This document shows, in pieces, positions 27,101 to 35,588 of a stretch of 64,000 bases of DNA. Numbering within the stretch: the first letter of the stretch is position 1; each line of letters opens with the position of its first letter. Origin of the DNA: Chamaelirium japonicum (taxonomy: Eukaryota; Streptophyta; Magnoliopsida; Liliales; Melanthiaceae). The notes beneath the pieces were generated by a model that ran no database searches, was not told the DNA's origin, and saw only the letters and a list, made by a program, of their open reading frames with translations. The stretch lies in assembly GCA_947650365.1 (NCBI GenBank), contig OX393553.1, forward strand, positions 34,970,353 through 35,034,352, read 5' to 3'. A program made the translations under genes and the position numbers.

Positions 27101-28438
27101 TTGGACCAGCACTAATTTTTATTGGTTGACAAATCTTTCCTTCAAGCTGTCACGTCACAGTTCCTCACCAACTTTATTCTTTTATTAGACATTTCGTTTG
27201 CTTTCATTTCATACATAGTTCAATGCCTTGATTTAAATGGATAGCATGGTAAATTGTAATGCACCCCTCCTAACATAAAAATTCTAAATCTTATATCTGG
27301 GGCAGGCTGAGAGAGATCCAAATCCTCTGCACCGCGCAGCAAAGGTGTTGATTAACCTGCAGATGGAAAATGGCGAGTTTCCACAACAAGTAAGTCACTC
27401 ATATCACTTAACTCCCAAATATGAGATAATGTTGTAAGCCATGGATAGAATGGTTGTCAATACTGCAATGGTGGATCTCGAAAGAATTATGCCAGCCTCA
27501 ATTGTGGATTTTCGAAGAGAAAATGCAATCATGTTGATGAAAATAGAAGGCTTTATTTATGTCTTTTGTATTGTGGCGAACTCAACCGAATGAGGTGTCC
27601 TATGCATTTGAATCCTGTCGGGTTACAGTGCAGTCAACATGTCCTTTGCATGCCATTTCCCTCTAATCAGATACATTTAATATTGTTGCCTACTTTGTGC
27701 ATCAATGTTGTAAAACTAGCAACTGCCCCTAGATCATGGTTTTAAAACTTGGCCAATTCCGAGTCAACCGTAACCGATACTAATAATTGGCCCGTATCGG
27801 TCGAGTTGGATCGGTATCGGTCCGTACCGTCCGATACCACTGATTCCGACCTGGTCTCTGGCAGGGTTTGGTCCATTTGTTAGGCCATTCAAGCCCATTT
27901 TTTAGCTATTACTAGCTGATTTTGATGTCCCTTCCCCCCTGCTACCCAACCGTGAGAGAAGATTGCATGTTGCTTGAATGTAGCGCATATGTAGTTAATT
28001 CCGTTGGTTGTTCCCTCTTGGTCCTATAAATACGCCTCGTCTCATTTACAACTCACACACAATTCACACTCACAAGTTCACAATATGCACCTTCTCTCAT
28101 TGGATCATCTTCGTATAATTTTTTTGTGTACTTTCTGATTTTCTTGATTTTTCTCTCCATTCATGTAGTGTGTACCTGAGGTAATCAAGCGAAGGGCAAT
28201 TTAGCTTGCCTTACTTTGAAGCATCTTAACTTGAAAAGATTTTACAAGAAAAGAAATTAATTGCGGCAATCGAGTACCGTTGATTGATTGTGTGTTCGAT
28301 TGGTCACTGCAGGAAATTATGGGAGTCTTCAACAGGAACTGCATGATAAGCTATTCCGCATACCGGAACATTTTTCCAATATGGGCTCTTGGAGAATACC
28401 GCCGTCGGGTCCTCAGCCCTTCCGCCTACAAACATTGA
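780..28438 (+). CDS. CAS: cycloartenol synthase, C-terminal third (5' part outside window)
   Basis: Oxidosqualene cyclase that folds 2,3-oxidosqualene into cycloartenol, the entry step to plant sterols; family members are membrane-associated. Seven exons join in frame with GT-AG borders: 780-836, 20385-20431, 20524-20667, 20856-21033, 23824-23904, 27306-27389, 28313-28438, giving about 238 residues of a family that is normally about 757. Visible are [13 protein letters not shown], the repeat motifs QRPDGSW, QLASGGW and QMENGEF (QW-type, QxxxGxW/F), the block [12 protein letters not shown], and [19 protein letters not shown] near the end. The block wording matches cycloartenol synthases better than amyrin or lupeol synthases. 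The DCTAE catalytic Asp must be in upstream exons. No stop or frameshift occurs in any exon, so the gene looks functional despite 27 kb of mostly transposon-filled introns. The start of the gene is not in the window. Confidence 0.93.
837..2318. other. intron sequence, no feature recognised
   Basis: AT-rich, with no convincing open frame, paired termini or known domain. A GGCCAC/GTGGCC-containing stretch near 1686-1800 could be an old MITE but its ends do not pair well. Confidence 0.4.
2319..2883. repeat. tandem duplication, two units of about 280 bp
   Basis: Unit 1 at 2319-2604 and unit 2 at 2605-2883 share order and wording throughout: CCTTGTAGATTTTAAA, GCAAGG, GATGCAGAGCGTAAAGGGAA-type, AAAACAATCCACTAAGCAAA, and an end in ATGACAAGT. 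They differ by many substitutions and small indels, so the duplication is old. No function suggested. Confidence 0.8.
2884..3911. other. intron sequence, probably 3' end of the old copia element
   Basis: No open frame with a recognised domain. The part next to the chromovirus (about 3500-3911) continues, across the ACTAG target duplication, into 9634 onward where a minus-strand copia pol lies. It is therefore probably the non-coding 3' region or LTR of that copia element; I could not find its partner LTR. Confidence 0.4.
3917..5394 (+). repeat. chromovirus 5' LTR (1478 bp)
   Basis: TG...CA ends; about 600 bp of cytosine-rich pyrimidine sequence (4255-4850) gives long meaningless open frames on both strands. 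TATA-like TATATATAGG at about 4105-4115. Confidence 0.94.
5399..5410 (+). promoter_or_regulatory. primer binding site, initiator Met tRNA type
   Basis: TGGTATCAAAGC, one mismatch from the usual plant TGGTATCAGAGC, four bases after the 5' LTR end. Confidence 0.85.
5488..6465 (+). pseudogene. chromovirus gag remnant
   Basis: First ATG at 5488. The capsid-like region is most readable at 5740-6215 ([11 protein letters not shown], then [20 protein letters not shown]). A zinc knuckle [14 protein letters not shown] (CX2CX4HX4C) lies at 6355-6396. Interrupted by several in-frame stops, for example soon after ARTLAELA, after ALRVART and after FRSSQKS, so no intact Gag can be made. Confidence 0.88.
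6601..7020 (+). pseudogene. chromovirus protease remnant
   Basis: Retropepsin-like aspartic protease. [17 protein letters not shown] carries the DSG active-site triplet (Asp at 6673-6675); [13 protein letters not shown] about 70 residues later is the usual flap-distal motif, followed by [10 protein letters not shown] stop interrupts it near 6832. The next expected domains, reverse transcriptase and RNase H, are absent. Confidence 0.85.
7021..7739 (+). pseudogene. chromovirus integrase core remnant
   Basis: The core is joined directly to the protease segment, so the zinc-binding head is also lost. Readable motifs are [13 protein letters not shown] (first catalytic Asp), [12 protein letters not shown] (the second catalytic Asp position of the usual SDRD reads N), and [18 protein letters not shown] (catalytic Glu). 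After further frame breaks the C-terminal piece [15 protein letters not shown]...[13 protein letters not shown] follows at 7530-7690. Dead by deletion, the missing Asp and frameshifts. Confidence 0.87.
7960..8156 (+). pseudogene. chromodomain of the chromovirus integrase
   Basis: [20 protein letters not shown] followed by [12 protein letters not shown] is a chromodomain tail as in plant chromoviruses, where it is thought to guide integration to marked chromatin. It identifies the element as a chromovirus; I cannot assign the clade by eye. Confidence 0.87.
8157..9628 (+). repeat. chromovirus 3' LTR (1472 bp)
   Basis: Matches 3917-5394 in order over its whole length, including the C-rich block (8512-9020). 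It is preceded by a purine-rich GGGAGAA stretch that could be the polypurine tract. Confidence 0.94.
9634..10118 (-). pseudogene. copia remnant, RNase H C-terminal part
   Basis: [11 protein letters not shown], then [31 protein letters not shown] and a decayed NLADPFTK-like end. A stop replaces the Cys or Trp before DNN. Confidence 0.83.
10119..11374. mobile_element. solo LTR inside copia RNase H
   Basis: Starts TGATGGAGGCACC, ends CAGGCTGCATCA, flanked by GTACC on both sides (10114-10118, 11375-11379). Removing it restores the copia frame ELGVGVVPSVQS. I find no internal second terminal repeat, primer site or coding domain, so it is a solo LTR left by LTR-LTR recombination. A purine-rich tract (10860-10990) on + reads as pyrimidine-rich on minus. 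Confidence 0.87.
11526..11660. mobile_element. hairpin element H1 with (TA)n(GA)n...(CT)n(TA)n borders
   Basis: Order: (TA)n from about 11526, AAAAA, (GA)n 11577-11592, a GC-rich core (TGTGGTGCGTGCGATGTCGC and its partial complement), (CT)n 11642-11650, then (TA)n to 11660. It interrupts copia RNase H between RKFTSGY and FTLGGGAIS, a point where other copia elements have no repeat. The core resembles the group at 28.8-30.9 kb and 48.6 kb. Confidence 0.8.
11661..12878 (-). pseudogene. copia remnant, reverse transcriptase
   Basis: Minus-strand RT with [28 protein letters not shown], a YVDDILII-like segment ([14 protein letters not shown]) and [17 protein letters not shown]. Several stops and indels. 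Confidence 0.85.
12879..13364 (-). repeat. outer TR-GAG 3' LTR
   Basis: 486 bp, on + TGATGCAGGCGCG...GGATCACATCA. A TATA-like TTTAAATAGG lies at 13161-13170 (CCTATTTAAA on the element strand). Confidence 0.93.
13357..14117 (-). pseudogene. TR-GAG gag, outer copy (split and frameshifted)
   Basis: Carries the same gag as the inner copy. Its first codons are at 16835-16887, cut off by the inner insertion. It keeps the Trp codon lost in the inner copy but has an extra base in a G run near 13783-13790, which shifts the frame after [10 protein letters not shown]; the C-terminal part ([16 protein letters not shown] onward) is open in the other frame. Confidence 0.8.
14118..14605 (-). repeat. inner TR-GAG 3' LTR
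   Basis: 488 bp, nearly identical to the other three LTRs, followed by the same purine-rich junction TTCGCTTCCGCTGCG (as read on +). Confidence 0.93.
14598..15410 (-). pseudogene. TR-GAG gag, inner copy (one nonsense codon)
   Basis: From ATG at 15410: [20 protein letters not shown], then [20 protein letters not shown] and [18 protein letters not shown], a retrotransposon gag capsid-like segment of about 75 residues. A TGA at 15180-15182 stands where the outer copy has TGG (Trp). Downstream, still in frame, is a Pro-rich linker ([19 protein letters not shown]) and a novel-looking C-terminal part ([20 protein letters not shown]...[16 protein letters not shown]) of about 190 residues. No zinc knuckle. 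Function of the C-terminal part unknown. Confidence 0.8.
15411..16327 (-). other. leader of inner TR-GAG element
   Basis: Untranslated leader between primer site and gag with long T and CT tracts (15890-15965, 16000-16012, 16138-16187 on +). Possible splice signals flank some tracts, but no coding function can be supported. 16888-17836 is the matching leader of the outer element. Confidence 0.7.
16328..16340 (-). promoter_or_regulatory. primer binding site of inner TR-GAG
   Basis: Minus strand TTGGTATCAGAGC, exact initiator Met tRNA complement, two bases from the 5' LTR. Confidence 0.9.
16343..16829 (-). repeat. inner TR-GAG 5' LTR
   Basis: 487 bp; more like 14118-14605 than the outer pair (for example AAAGAGATAACTAGTGATATG), as expected for LTRs of one insertion. 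Confidence 0.93.
16888..17836 (-). other. leader of outer TR-GAG element
   Basis: Homologous to 15411-16327 with large T/CT tracts (17332-17480, 17504-17520, 17640-17701) of different length from the inner copy. Confidence 0.7.
17837..17849 (-). promoter_or_regulatory. primer binding site of outer TR-GAG
   Basis: Minus strand TTGGTATCAGAGC beside LTR 17852-18337, identical to the inner copy. Confidence 0.9.
17852..18337 (-). repeat. outer TR-GAG 5' LTR
   Basis: 486 bp; shares ACGGGATAACTAGTGATAAG with 12879-13364, pairing these two as the outer LTRs. Confidence 0.93.
18343..19094 (-). pseudogene. copia remnant, integrase-RT linker
   Basis: Minus-strand segment ending at the TATTA duplication. 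[20 protein letters not shown] is the typical copia motif after integrase. The rest of the linker is decayed. Confidence 0.83.
19095..20384. other. intron remainder, no feature recognised
   Basis: AT-rich sequence between the copia remnant and exon B. No paired repeat with 2000-3911 that would mark a copia LTR pair, and no protein domain. A pyrimidine tract and TTTCAG acceptor end it. Confidence 0.45.
20385..20431 (+). CDS. CAS: CAS exon B
   Basis: 47 nt reading [15 protein letters not shown] plus CC of a split Pro codon. Acceptor TTTCAG ends at 20384, donor GTAAGG starts at 20432. It follows exon A directly in the protein although 19.5 kb separate them. Confidence 0.93.
20524..20667 (+). 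CDS. CAS: CAS exon C
   Basis: 144 nt: completes the split Pro, then 47 codons from YVECTSAS to QRPDGS and TG of a split Trp. Acceptor GGCAG, donor GTTTGT at 20668. The GT must be taken one base inside TGG for the frame to continue into exon D. Confidence 0.93.
20856..21033 (+). CDS. CAS: CAS exon D
   Basis: 178 nt: G completes Trp, then 59 codons starting [11 protein letters not shown] and ending [12 protein letters not shown]. Acceptor CTACAG ends at 20855, donor GTAATT at 21034. Contains the QLASGGW repeat motif. Confidence 0.94.
21570..22031 (+). pseudogene. hAT transposase fragment (C-terminal dimerisation region)
   Basis: In CAS intron D-E. Frame: [20 protein letters not shown], stop TGA at 21639-21641 where Trp is usual, [20 protein letters not shown], then [20 protein letters not shown] and LLSRR, the hAT C-terminal dimerisation motif, followed by an acidic tail ([17 protein letters not shown]). 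Ends with TGA at 22029-22031. The catalytic part and terminal inverted repeats were not found, so this is a truncated remnant. Confidence 0.85.
22607..22641. repeat. (GA)n microsatellite
   Basis: About 17 GA units in CAS intron D-E, without neighbouring (TA)n or hairpin. Confidence 0.95.
22642..23823. other. rest of CAS intron D-E
   Basis: No domain confidently recognised. Contains a run of about 34 C (23087-23120) and a near-duplicate ACCAAATGTTTCTCTTTCTT at about 23344 and 23396. Confidence 0.5.
23087..23120. repeat. poly(C) tract
   Basis: About 34 consecutive C; length may be unreliable in assembly. Confidence 0.85.
23824..23904 (+). CDS. CAS: CAS exon E
   Basis: 81 nt, 27 codons, [20 protein letters not shown] to DAGQ, a strongly conserved cyclase block. 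Acceptor AACAG ends at 23823, donor GTTTGT at 23905. Confidence 0.94.
24067..24126. repeat. (AT)n microsatellite
   Basis: About 30 AT units in CAS intron E-F, flanked by a duplicated TTTGTAGAAATATAT on both sides (24056 and 24140), unlike the hairpin-associated arrays. Confidence 0.95.
24474..25491. mobile_element. solo LTR in CAS intron E-F
   Basis: Starts TGATGCAGGACGAAG, ends CTGCTCCGCATCA (1018 bp). Flanks ATTTA (24469-24473) and TTTTA (25492-25496) differ by one base, so the target duplication is probable but not perfect. No internal coding or second LTR. The complement of its right end recurs at 26678. Confidence 0.65.
25497..27305. other. rest of CAS intron E-F
   Basis: AT-rich; holds a short C run (25935-25951). 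At 26678-26706 TGATGCGGATCAGATTTCTA matches the reverse complement of the solo LTR end at 25463-25491, so an LTR fragment of that family begins here; its other end was not found. Confidence 0.5.
27306..27389 (+). CDS. CAS: CAS exon F
   Basis: 84 nt, 28 codons, [16 protein letters not shown] to GEFPQQ. Acceptor GGGCAG ends at 27305, donor GTAAGT at 27390. Holds the last QW-type motif QMENGEF. Confidence 0.94.
27390..28312. other. CAS intron F-G, no feature recognised
   Basis: 923 bp. A stretch rich in CCGTATCGGT/GGTATCGG words at 27770-27840 looks like an old repeat. No termini. Confidence 0.45.
28313..28438 (+). CDS. CAS: CAS terminal exon G
   Basis: 126 nt, 41 codons and [22 protein letters not shown] to LSPSAYKH. 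Acceptor CTGCAG ends at 28312. The end of the protein sits where the family usually ends, shortly after ALGEYR. Confidence 0.94.
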   Translation, partial: EIMGVFNRNCMISYSAYRNIFPIWALGEYRRRVLSPSAYKH

Positions 28439-28722
28439 GAGCTGTTCATTACTCCCATTCCCACATTGTAATCTGAATGCTAAGAAATTCTCCTCCGAAT
28501 CAATCTCCCATAAGATTGTCTGACCTTGGAGAATTTTAGTGGTGGTTTATGATGATGATGCATAATAATATGGGTTATTAGCTATAGGCACACGGTAACA
28601 GTTACAGTGTTGAGTTGCATTCGGTCCAGCCGATAGTCCAAATAAAAAACAGATTTAGTGACAGTCCCTGCATAACTAACAGATGTAGGCAGTAAAGGAT
28701 ACCTGGCTAACTTTTTTTATTT

Positions 28723-28728
<6 letters not shown>
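28439..28728 (+). other. probable CAS 3' UTR and flank
   Basis: Unique-looking sequence between the CAS stop and the first (TA)n array. An AATAAA hexamer lies at 28640-28645 and weaker AATAAT-like sites near 28563; either could direct polyadenylation. No coding signal. Confidence 0.5.

Positions 28729-28787
<59 letters not shown>
28729..28787. repeat. (AT)n array left of hairpin H2
   Basis: About 29 units, ending directly at GGGGCATGC. Confidence 0.95.
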
Positions 28788-29444
<657 letters not shown>

Positions 29445-29475
<31 letters not shown>

Positions 29476-29489
29476 AAGAGAGAGAGAGA
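29445..29489. repeat. (CT)n(TA)n(GA)n array
   Basis: Short version of the border array between H4 and H5. Confidence 0.95.
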
Positions 29490-30920
<1,431 letters not shown>

Positions 30921-31570
30921 TGTAGACAAACGAATTTCGTCGGACCCGAACCCGACTTACGTGTGCCGACGCGGATGCAAACCCGACACGCGGACCCGAC
31001 TCGCGCGCACCGACGCGGATGCAAACCCGACACACGGACCCGACTCGCGCGCACCGATGCGGACCCGGACCCCGACTCGCACCTAACAAAGAGGAGCGGA
31101 CACCCACTTCAAGAGGGGCCGGCCCCTACTAGGGTCCGAACCCCATGGGGCCGGCCCTAGTGGGGACCGAACCCCATGGAGGGGCCGGCCGGCCCTGCAA
31201 GGAGAGGGAAGAAAAGGAAAGAAAAGAAAAGAAAGAAAAGAAAAAGGAAAGAAAAGAAAGGAAAGAAAAGAAAAGGAAAGAAAAGAAAGAAAAGGAAGGA
31301 AATACCGCCATGCGCGGGGGGAGGTTGCGTATGACGTCTGCACACACGCGGATCTGCGCCGATCCCTCGATCCGACGCACAAGACGAAGCGCCCGATCGC
31401 CATCGATTTCGTGTGCGAAATCCAGCCATAATTGCCTCGCCAGAAAAAGAAAACAAATAAACGTTATTCCCCTCATCAATGGATGAATAAATCCAGGGTA
31501 ATTATGAGAGAGATACAAAAGGGATTCAAAATTAAAAGTTCCCATATCTCTCCCTCCCCACCCCTTTGCC

Positions 31571-31578
31571 TATAAATA
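31571..31578 (+). promoter_or_regulatory. TATA box of Tat 5' LTR
   Basis: TATAAATAGAGGGGG, also in the 3' LTR at 46457. Fits the start of the retroelement transcript shortly downstream. Confidence 0.75.
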
Positions 31579-31854
31579 GAGGGGGTGGGGGAATGAAGAA
31601 AAGGTCGAAGATTGAAGACGAAACGCCGGAGCTCTGCAGAAGAGGAGACGCTTCTTCATCGACCCAAGGCTTCACGAGGCACAGTCAAGCCTGTCCCGAG
31701 GGATCGGCTTACTGAGAGTCCTCATCAACGTGAAGACCCTTGCACACGAAGATCATCCCTTCGACTCCGTGCACGAAGAAGAAAGCTCGGAGAAGAAGAA
31801 CCCTTCGACTCCGAAGACGCCAGAAGCAAAGGCCGGAGAAGAAGATCGGAGCGG

Positions 31855-32140
31855 CACTACCCCCGTCGTCTCCAACAAGCCTTCGACTCCGATCAAGCCC
31901 AAAAGCCCGGAGAAGAAGAGGAGCGGCACTACCCCGTCATCTCCAACAAGCCTTCGACTCCGATCAAGCCCAAAAGCCCGGAGAAGAAGAGGAGCGGCAC
32001 TACCCCGTCGTCTCCAACAAGCCTTCGACTCCGATCAAGCCCAAAAGCCCGGAGAAGAAGAGGAGCGGCACCACCCCGTCGGCTCTAACAAATCCTCGAT
32101 CCCGATCAAGCCCCAAAGCCCGGAGGAGAGAAGCGAAGCG
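31855..32140 (+). repeat. 71-bp tandem repeat, four units, in Tat LTR
   Basis: Units begin CACTACCCC / CACCACCCC near 31855, 31927, 31998 and 32069; same in the 3' LTR near 46740-47020. 71 is not a multiple of three, and all three + frames are open through the array. Confidence 0.9.
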
Positions 32141-33093
32141 TCATCACCCTGTAGTCTTCGACTAACACCTGCGCCATCCACGAAGAAGAAAGCCTGGAGC
32201 AGATCGTCTGAAGCGTCGCTACCCCCGTCGTCTTCATCAACAAAAGTCGACGCTACAACCGTCGCACGGAGACCGTCGCTACCCTCGTCGTCTTCATCAA
32301 CAAAAGCCGACGCCACAACCGTCGCACGGAGATCGGTACTACCCCCACCATCTTCGAAAGCATTCTTCGACTCCGATCACGCCAAAGAAGCCCGGAGAAG
32401 AAGAGAAGTCCAATCGACACGCAAACCGTCGAAGCACCGGAGAAGTAAGCCCACGTCGTTCGAAGAAGAAGATCGAGTTGACGCTGAACCTAAAGCCAAC
32501 GCAAGAAGCCAAAGCAAAGCCCCAGTAAAGCCCGCGCCAAAGCAACGCAAGTGCCAAAGCCAAGCGACTACGCCGGCCACGAGCAAAAGCACCGCACGTT
32601 CTAGCCGATACGACGCGAAGTCCGGAAGAACGAAAGCATCGCAAGTCTCTCCCAGCCACGTCCAAGTGCAAGCGCCAAAGCAAAGCAAAAGCCAGAGCCA
32701 CGCCAGAGCCAAGCCAAAGCCAAAGCCAACGCCAAAAGCTCGATCGACGCCGCGAACCGACGATCAAGGACACCGAGGTCAAGCAAGGAACGAGGAAGAC
32801 GCGAAGACCGAGGAACGAAGCCGAAAACCCCTTAGCCGAGAAAGCGCGAAGCACGGAAGGGACAAAGCAACGGTGGACATTCCTTAGCCTCTCCAAAACC
32901 CTCTCCCTGTAAAGACCCCTGTCCTGGGCAACTCCTTCAGAGCTCTCGCACGAACACCACATGGAGACGCGGATCAAAGGGATCCCCCAGAAGATCTTTC
33001 CCACAATCCCCTGATCAAAACTCACCGCAACCCGGACTCGCTACACCCGAGCCATCCGGGTCCCAACCACAATTGTAATCTCGTGTGATTCGC

Positions 33094-33099
33094 AATAAA
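33094..33099 (+). terminator. AATAAA polyadenylation signal in Tat LTR
   Basis: AATAAA about 30 bp before the LTR end; the 3' LTR copy at about 47970 would serve the transcript. Confidence 0.65.
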
Positions 33100-33134
33100 G
33101 ACGACCCGCGCTTTTTTCCGCGTCCACAGATTTC

Positions 33135-33153
33135 TGGCACACCCAGGGGGACA
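33135..33153 (+). promoter_or_regulatory. Tat primer binding site candidate
   Basis: TGGCACACCCAGGGGGACA starts six bases after the 5' LTR. The TGG start and position fit a tRNA primer site; the tRNA is not identified. Confidence 0.6.
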
Positions 33154-33200
33154 TCTTCTCCTTTCATCCGTACGGCTGAAGAAGCTGCTTGAAGTTTGCA

Positions 33201-35294
33201 ATGGCCGGAACGAACATCGATGCGTTTGCTCCAAGCCTCTCACCAATCGCCGAGTCTCCTCTACTCCGACACGGTGATCCAGTAAATCCGGAGGGTGATG
33301 CTCCTCCAATGGTGCGCGTCTACACTCGGCGTACTCGGACTCTTGCGGATGTCTTCGTGCCGGAAGCTACTACCGAAGATGCTCGCCAAAGCGCCGACGA
33401 GGCCCTGGTGCTTGAAGAAACGAGCCTCGATCCTGGAGTCCATGTCCAGAAGTTTGGGGAGGACCAGCCCCAACCCCGAACCCGTTCGGGTTCTCCAGCG
33501 GACGTTGCACCTCCTCTGCAGGGGGCAAACATCAATCATCAGCCAGAAGCAAGTCGGCGTAACTACATCTCTGATGATGATGGCGAGGATGCGAACATGC
33601 AACACCGAGATGTTCTCCGTCACCACCCTCCGTCCGCTCTTCAGCTCCAAGTCATGCAGATGAGCGAGCATATGGCGCAAATTACTCGGCTGATGGAGGA
33701 GAAGGATCGTCACATCAACACTCTGCTCCAAAAGCTAAGCGCGAAGGATGTTGCAGCAGTCGGCCAACCCGTCGCTTCTCCAGTATCCGCTCCAGTTCCG
33801 TCTTCAACTCCCGCTCCTGCAGAGGTTGTTCCGACGATTCAAGCAGTTACTCCAGCGCTCTCCTCGACGCCAGCCTCGGTGGCTACTCAACCTCCGACAA
33901 CGGCAACAATGAATGCTCAGCAAGTCCAAGCGTTGATAGCCGACATGATGCGTTCTCACGGCAGTGGCCTTCCTCCGATCACGGCAGCATACTCGAAGCC
34001 CTACACCACGAGGATCCAGCAGCTACGCTTCCCAGCCGGATTCCAACCACCCAAGTTTCAGCACTTCGACAGAAAGGGAAATCCAAGACAGCACGTTGCC
34101 CACTTCATCGAGACCTGCAATAATGCCGGCACATATGGCGACGAGATGGTGAAGCAGTTCGTCCGCACCCTCAAAGGTAATGCTTTTGACTGGTATGTTG
34201 ACCTTCCTCCAGGGACCATCGACAGCTGGGATCAGATGGAGAGGGAGTTCCTCAATCGCTTCTACAGTACCAGACGAACCGTCAGCATGACCGAACTCAC
34301 CGCCGTCAAGCAAAGGAAAGATGAGACAGTGATCGACTACATCGACAGGTGGAGGAACCTCGCGCTGAATTCATGAGACCGCTTGTCTGAAGACTCGGCC
34401 ATCGAGATGTGTACCCAAGGCATGCACTGGGGTCTGCTCTACATCCTCAAAGGTATCAAGCCTCGGTCTTTCGAAGAACTCGCAACTCGGGCCCATGACA
34501 TGGAACTCAGCCTAGCAAACCGCGGGGACTCGAAGAACAAGGACTTCTTGAAGGTAGAGAAGAAGGACAAGCCACCGGCATCGAAACCGAAACAAGTCAA
34601 TGTTGCTGACATCGCTTCAACCTCCAAGCCGCTCAAGATCGGTGGCAAGCCAGATCAGAAGAGGAGCGTCGCCATACCGCCGCCTCCGCCGCCAAGACAA
34701 AGGATGACTCTCGAGGAGCTCGAAGCCAAGGAGTACTCCTTCCCAGACTCGGAAGTCTCCTCCATGTTCGACCAACTGCTGCAAGAGAAGATGATAGAGC
34801 TCCCTCCTTCGAAGAGGCCCGAGCAGATGCATCGCGTCGACGACCCTCTCTTCTGCAAATACCACCGGGTGGTAAGTCATCCTATCGAAAGATGCTTCGT
34901 CTTCAAGGAAAGAATCATGGCGCTTGCTAAGCAAGGGAAGATAGAGATCGACTCCGGGGAGGTTGCGACGGCCAACATGACGTCCATCACCTTCGGCTCC
35001 TTCTCGCCAGTACTCGTCGCTGCTCGGCGAAGCATGCCCAAATTGCGCATCAACCGTCAAGCTCCAATCGCTAAGCTAACTTCCCGGCCGAAAGTCTCGA
35101 AGCGACGTCAACGTACTCCTGCGCTTACCGAGGAGGAAACACCGCTGCCCTGGGGGCAATCATCGCTTACGCAAGCACCTCTTCCAAGCAATGCTACGTC
35201 CCAACACGCTCTCCAGAAAAGATACGAGCAGGGAGATCCAGAAGTCGGTCTGCTGGGCCAGCCTTCAGGGAAGTTCGACTATTACGTCCTCTAA
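33201..35294 (+). pseudogene. Tat gag part
   Basis: Capsid-type gag with Pro/Ala/Ser-rich linker before it. TGA at 34374-34376 in NS*DRLSED is most simply a CGA to TGA change (methyl-cytosine decay). It ends at a TAA (35292-35294) created inside a 209-bp duplication; the second copy reads TAC there. Confidence 0.88.
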
Positions 35295-35588
35295 TCAAGG
35301 CCTCCGTCCGCTTCGATCGACGAAATCAAGCCCACCGACTGGAAATCGGAAGACGTGCCAGTAGAGCCTCAAGAAGAACAAGCACCTCTTCCAAGCAATG
35401 CTACGTCCCAATACGCTCTCCAGAAAAGATACGAGCAGGGAGATCCAGAAGTCGGTCTGCTGGGCCAGCCTTCGGGGAAGTTCGACTACTACGTCCTCTA
35501 CTCAAGGCCTCCGTCCATTTCAATCGACGAAATCAAGCCCGCCGGTTGGGAGTCGGAAGACGAGCCAGTAGAGCCTTCAGAAGAGCAA
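35171..35588 (+). repeat. 209-bp tandem duplication at the gag-pol boundary
   Basis: Unit 1 about 35171-35379, unit 2 about 35380-35588, both coding APLPSNATSQ, LQKRYEQGDPEVGLLGQPSG, KFDYYVL and DEIKP. The length must keep the frame, since the frame continues after it. Units differ at scattered bases, including TAA/TAC. Confidence 0.88.

Larger units (their letters stand above)
30921..33128 (+). repeat. Tat 5' LTR
   Basis: 2208 bp. Contains 44-bp tandem repeats (about 30966-31075), GGGGCCGGCCCC palindromes (31110-31195), a purine tract (31198-31302), a TATA box, and four 71-bp repeats (31855-32140). Confidence 0.95.

Noticed and set aside
31730..32887. 385-codon open frame in the Tat 5' LTR
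   Set aside because: Low-complexity Lys/Pro/Ser/Arg sequence from 71-bp repeats, broken differently in the 3' LTR and open in other frames as well.
32035..33025. Minus-strand frames in the Tat LTR rich in Leu/Phe/Trp
   Set aside because: Antisense shadows of the low-complexity repeats, not conserved between the two LTRs.
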